Below the pieces are notes generated by a model that worked only from the letters and a program-made list of their open reading frames with translations, was not told where the DNA came from and did no database searches. A program made the translations under genes and the position numbers. From positions 310,001-374,000 of the forward strand of contig CAJXSL010000001.1 of the NCBI GenBank assembly GCA_913060875.1: a stretch of 64,000 bases of DNA. The letters are read 5' to 3'. Positions within the stretch are counted from its first letter, which is position 1. The number at the start of each line of letters is the position of its first letter. Origin of the DNA: an uncultured Desulfobacteraceae bacterium (GTDB taxonomy: Bacteria > Desulfobacterota > Desulfobacteria > Desulfobacterales > UBA5852). Below, piece by piece: positions 62,042-64,000 of the stretch.

Positions 62042-62932
62042 TTAGTTCCGGGTCACCATCAGGCGCATGGACAATTCTTTGTTGCCTGATGCATGGCCGC
62101 CCCCCAGGATTTCGCGGTTGATTTCCCGCTGGCTGTCGGTTGTACCCGCTATTTCCACCCATTGGCCCAGTGGGACGACCAACTGCGTGGCCGCTTCCGC
62201 AAACCGAATGGGCTGTCGCAAGCCGCGCGGGTTGAGATAGCTGATATGCGGCATGATTTCAATTTGAACGTTATTGCCCATAAGAACGGGGCGGATGTCA
62301 TAGCCGGTATCCACCTTTTTAAAGGTAACCGGCCGATGAATATGACCGTGTTTGTGCGACAGCCGTGACCAGCGTTCCGGATAGGGCACGTCGTAACCGG
62401 AGCTGATATAGGCGGTGCTGCCGGAACGCACCATGACGGTGTATTCACTGTCCCGCAGGCGTTGGCGTTTTTCCGAGGACAACGCCACGTCCACGCCTTC
62501 CTCTCTTTTTTGGCCGACCCCGATGGTGGCGTCGCCGATCTCGATTTTTCCCCGGGTCGACACCGCCTGCTCCTTTTCCGCTTCCCGGTAGCCATATTGG
62601 ACGCGGATTTTGAGTTGGGGCACCGGCTGATCGATGCGGGAAACAAACTCCAGGATACGCTTGATGTAAGCCGGGTTGTCAATGACGATCAGGGAATTGC
62701 TGGGGACATCGGCGGAAATGAATCCGTACGGGCTCACCAGGGGTTTGACCATGGTCAGCATATCGCTGACATCGCGGTGAACGATACGGATTTGGGTGAT
62801 TTCCTCGCTGGACTGGGCTGTGGTTGGTCCTCCATGCAGCAGCAGGCCAAAAATCAGCATGGCGGCGCCGAATATCGGCAGAAAAAAGCCCAGCCGAAAA
62901 GCGGGGTTCGATTTTGGCAGAAAAAAGAGCAT
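62042..62932 (-). CDS. Short secretin-like exported protein
   Basis: A 296-residue protein. A hydrophobic N-terminus (FFLPIFGAAMLIFGLLL) acts as signal peptide or anchor. Residues about 45-105 form a secretin N1/NolW-type domain: IRIVHRDVSDMLTMVKPLVSPYGFI, then NSLIVIDNPAYIKRILEFVSRID. The later part (about 195-290) resembles the secretin core strands (GYDIRPVLMGNNVQIEIMPHISYL and QLVVPLGQWVEIAG). Canonical secretins are 450-700 residues with more N-domains, so this is a compact form. No other type II/III secretion or pilus gene lies nearby. It may be a secretin variant or an outer-membrane accessory factor. Confidence 0.7.
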   Translation of the reverse strand: MLFFLPKSNPAFRLGFFLPIFGAAMLIFGLLLHGGPTTAQSSEEITQIRIVHRDVSDMLTMVKPLVSPYGFISADVPSNSLIVIDNPAYIKRILEFVSRIDQPVPQLKIRVQYGYREAEKEQAVSTRGKIEIGDATIGVGQKREEGVDVALSSEKRQRLRDSEYTVMVRSGSTAYISSGYDVPYPERWSRLSHKHGHIHRPVTFKKVDTGYDIRPVLMGNNVQIEIMPHISYLNPRGLRQPIRFAEAATQLVVPLGQWVEIAGTTDSQREINREILGGGHASGNKELSMRLMVTRN

Positions 62933-63163
62933 GGTTTTTGTCTGTAATGCGGTGTTGCAAGTTTTGATTTGAACTCTCCACCTTTATTGGAGGACTCGGA
63001 GAGATTTAACCGGACCGGTTGGTTTTTTACCTACTATGGAGACAAGACCTGCGGCAAGCTAAAAAAGATGCCGGTAAGGCCACAGAGATGGTCGCCCAGC
63101 ACCAAATTGCGATCCGGTTTATGTGCTTTGGGCCAGATTATTGGGAAGGAGGGCGTCTTGCAA
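62933..63163. other. Non-coding stretch upstream of the secretin-like gene
   Basis: Part of the 405-base gap between the secretin-like and dapL genes. It should hold the promoter of the minus-strand secretin-like gene. I see no convincing promoter box and no gene in it. The inverted repeat at 63164-63197 follows. Confidence 0.35.
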
Positions 63164-63197
63164 CGGGCGATTGCGCTGAAGTAAGCGCAATCGCCCG
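63164..63197. repeat. Perfect 14-bp inverted repeat downstream of dapL
   Basis: CGGGCGATTGCGCT (63164-63177) and its exact reverse complement (63184-63197) surround the 6-base loop GAAGTA. It lies about 140 bases beyond the stop of the diaminopimelate aminotransferase gene. Neither side has a clean T-run, so it is a weak terminator candidate; a REP-like or mRNA 3'-end element is as likely. Confidence 0.55.
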
Positions 63198-63337
63198 CGT
63201 CGATTTTAGCGGGCTGCCGATTTAGGTGATGCGGCCTCTTAGGCATTGATTGGCCATGTAATAAGGATTGCCTCGTGGCGCGACTGCCGCAACGAAACCC
63301 GAGGCCTTCTCGTCGGGCTCCTCATGCCTGGGGATTG

Positions 63338-64000
63338 TCAACCAATCGCCTTGCCGATGCGGTCCATCGCCGCTTCCACTTTGTCATGGTCATTGAACGC
63401 ACTGATGCGGACGTAGCCTTCGCCGCAGCGACCGAACCCCGGACCCGGGGTGCAGACGACCCCTGCCTGGTGCAGGAGCAGGTCGAAAAAGTCCCAAGCG
63501 TTTCGGCCGCCTGTATTGACCCAGATATAGGGCGAGTTCTCGCCGCCGATGTGGTCATAGCCCAGGTTGGTGATACGTTCCCGAATCAAGGCCGCGTTTT
63601 TGAGGTAATAGTCCACCAGGGCCTTGGTTTGGGCTTGCCCTTCCGGAGAATAGACCGCCGCGGCTGCCTTTTGGACCGGATAGGAAACCCCATTGAACTT
63701 GGTGGTATGGCGCCGGTTCCAGAGGGCGTTGAGGTCGTGGGCCGCGCCATCGCTGTCGTAGGCGCGGCACACCTTGGGGACCACCGTATAGGCGCAGCGC
63801 GTGCCGGTAAAACCGGCTGTTTTTGAAAAACTGCGGAATTCGACGGCCACTTCTTTGGCCCCTTCGATTTCATAAATCGAATGGGGCAGGGCGTCATCCC
63901 TGATAAAGGATTCGTAGGCGGCGTCAAAAAGAATGAGCGCTTTGTTGTCCCGGGCAAAAGCGACCCACTGGGACAAAGCGTCCCGACCGATGGTGGCGCC
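63338..64000 (-). CDS. dapL: LL-diaminopimelate aminotransferase, 5' part beyond the window
   Basis: The C-terminal 220 residues of a class I/II PLP aminotransferase that makes LL-2,6-diaminopimelate directly from tetrahydrodipicolinate. The visible part starts within the PLP-binding core ([25 protein letters not shown]), has the PLP lysine in [19 protein letters not shown], and ends with [45 protein letters not shown] and the Trp-Asn-Arg-Arg segment are characteristic of DapL rather than other aminotransferases. The N-terminus lies beyond position 64000. It indicates the one-step DapL route to lysine and peptidoglycan. Confidence 0.93.
   Translation of the reverse strand, partial: GATIGRDALSQWVAFARDNKALILFDAAYESFIRDDALPHSIYEIEGAKEVAVEFRSFSKTAGFTGTRCAYTVVPKVCRAYDSDGAAHDLNALWNRRHTTKFNGVSYPVQKAAAAVYSPEGQAQTKALVDYYLKNAALIRERITNLGYDHIGGENSPYIWVNTGGRNAWDFFDLLLHQAGVVCTPGPGFGRCGEGYVRISAFNDHDKVEAAMDRIGKAIG

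Overview
The window looks like a chromosomal segment of a GC-rich sulfate-reducing Desulfobacterota, probably a complete oxidiser of the Desulfosarcina/Desulfococcus type. This is inferred from gene content alone: a CODH/acetyl-CoA synthase operon, a Tmc electron-transfer complex with a tetraheme cytochrome, a tungsten-type aldehyde:ferredoxin oxidoreductase, sigma-54 activators and PilZ proteins. No rRNA, tRNA, CRISPR array, transposase or phage gene was recognised.

Layout. 1-12.3 kb is mixed housekeeping: threonine aldolase (cut by the window edge), a short TrmO-like protein followed by RecD2, a YcgR-like PilZ protein, a DUF123 protein, a small internally duplicated protein with its own terminator, a sigma-54 activator, two alpha/beta hydrolases, a full-length TrmO, an aminopeptidase P and a single-domain PilZ protein. 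12.6-23.1 kb holds a membrane Ser/Thr kinase, the aldehyde oxidoreductase with an unknown neighbour, a quinone oxidoreductase and a YhaO/YhaN nuclease-ATPase pair. 23.6-37.1 kb is the C1/acetyl-CoA core: a CoA-transferase fused to a GNAT domain, the corrinoid-protein reactivase, then CFeSP small subunit, CODH, acetyl-CoA synthase, CFeSP large subunit, methyl-H4folate methyltransferase, a strong terminator and a DUF3786 gene.

37.2-54.4 kb carries a 1394-residue pyruvate-phosphate-dikinase-like protein without the PEP barrel, an unusually long GAPDH, a tandem universal stress protein, a CoA-disulfide-reductase/rhodanese fusion, a hybrid histidine kinase, a DUF554 membrane protein, a radical SAM protein, transketolase and an NtrC-type activator with a degenerate receiver. 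Two long imperfect palindromes resembling miniature mobile or REP-type elements lie between genes here. 54.6-60 kb is a tmc cluster transcribed in the order D-C-B-A, headed by a GcvH-like protein that lacks the lipoyl lysine and followed by a lone receiver. 60.4-64 kb has a LysM lytic transglycosylase, YhbY, a short secretin-like protein and the C-terminal part of LL-diaminopimelate aminotransferase.

The genes fit an anaerobe that runs the carbonyl branch of the Wood-Ljungdahl pathway, moves periplasmic electrons inward through Tmc, and has gluconeogenic/pentose-phosphate enzymes (GAPDH, transketolase, possibly the dikinase-like protein) nearby. The most unusual items are the barrel-less dikinase-like protein, the cysteine-rich non-lipoylated H-like protein at the head of the tmc cluster, the duplicated small protein at 5.2 kb, the Ala/Glu/Lys tail on the CFeSP small subunit and the two palindromic elements.
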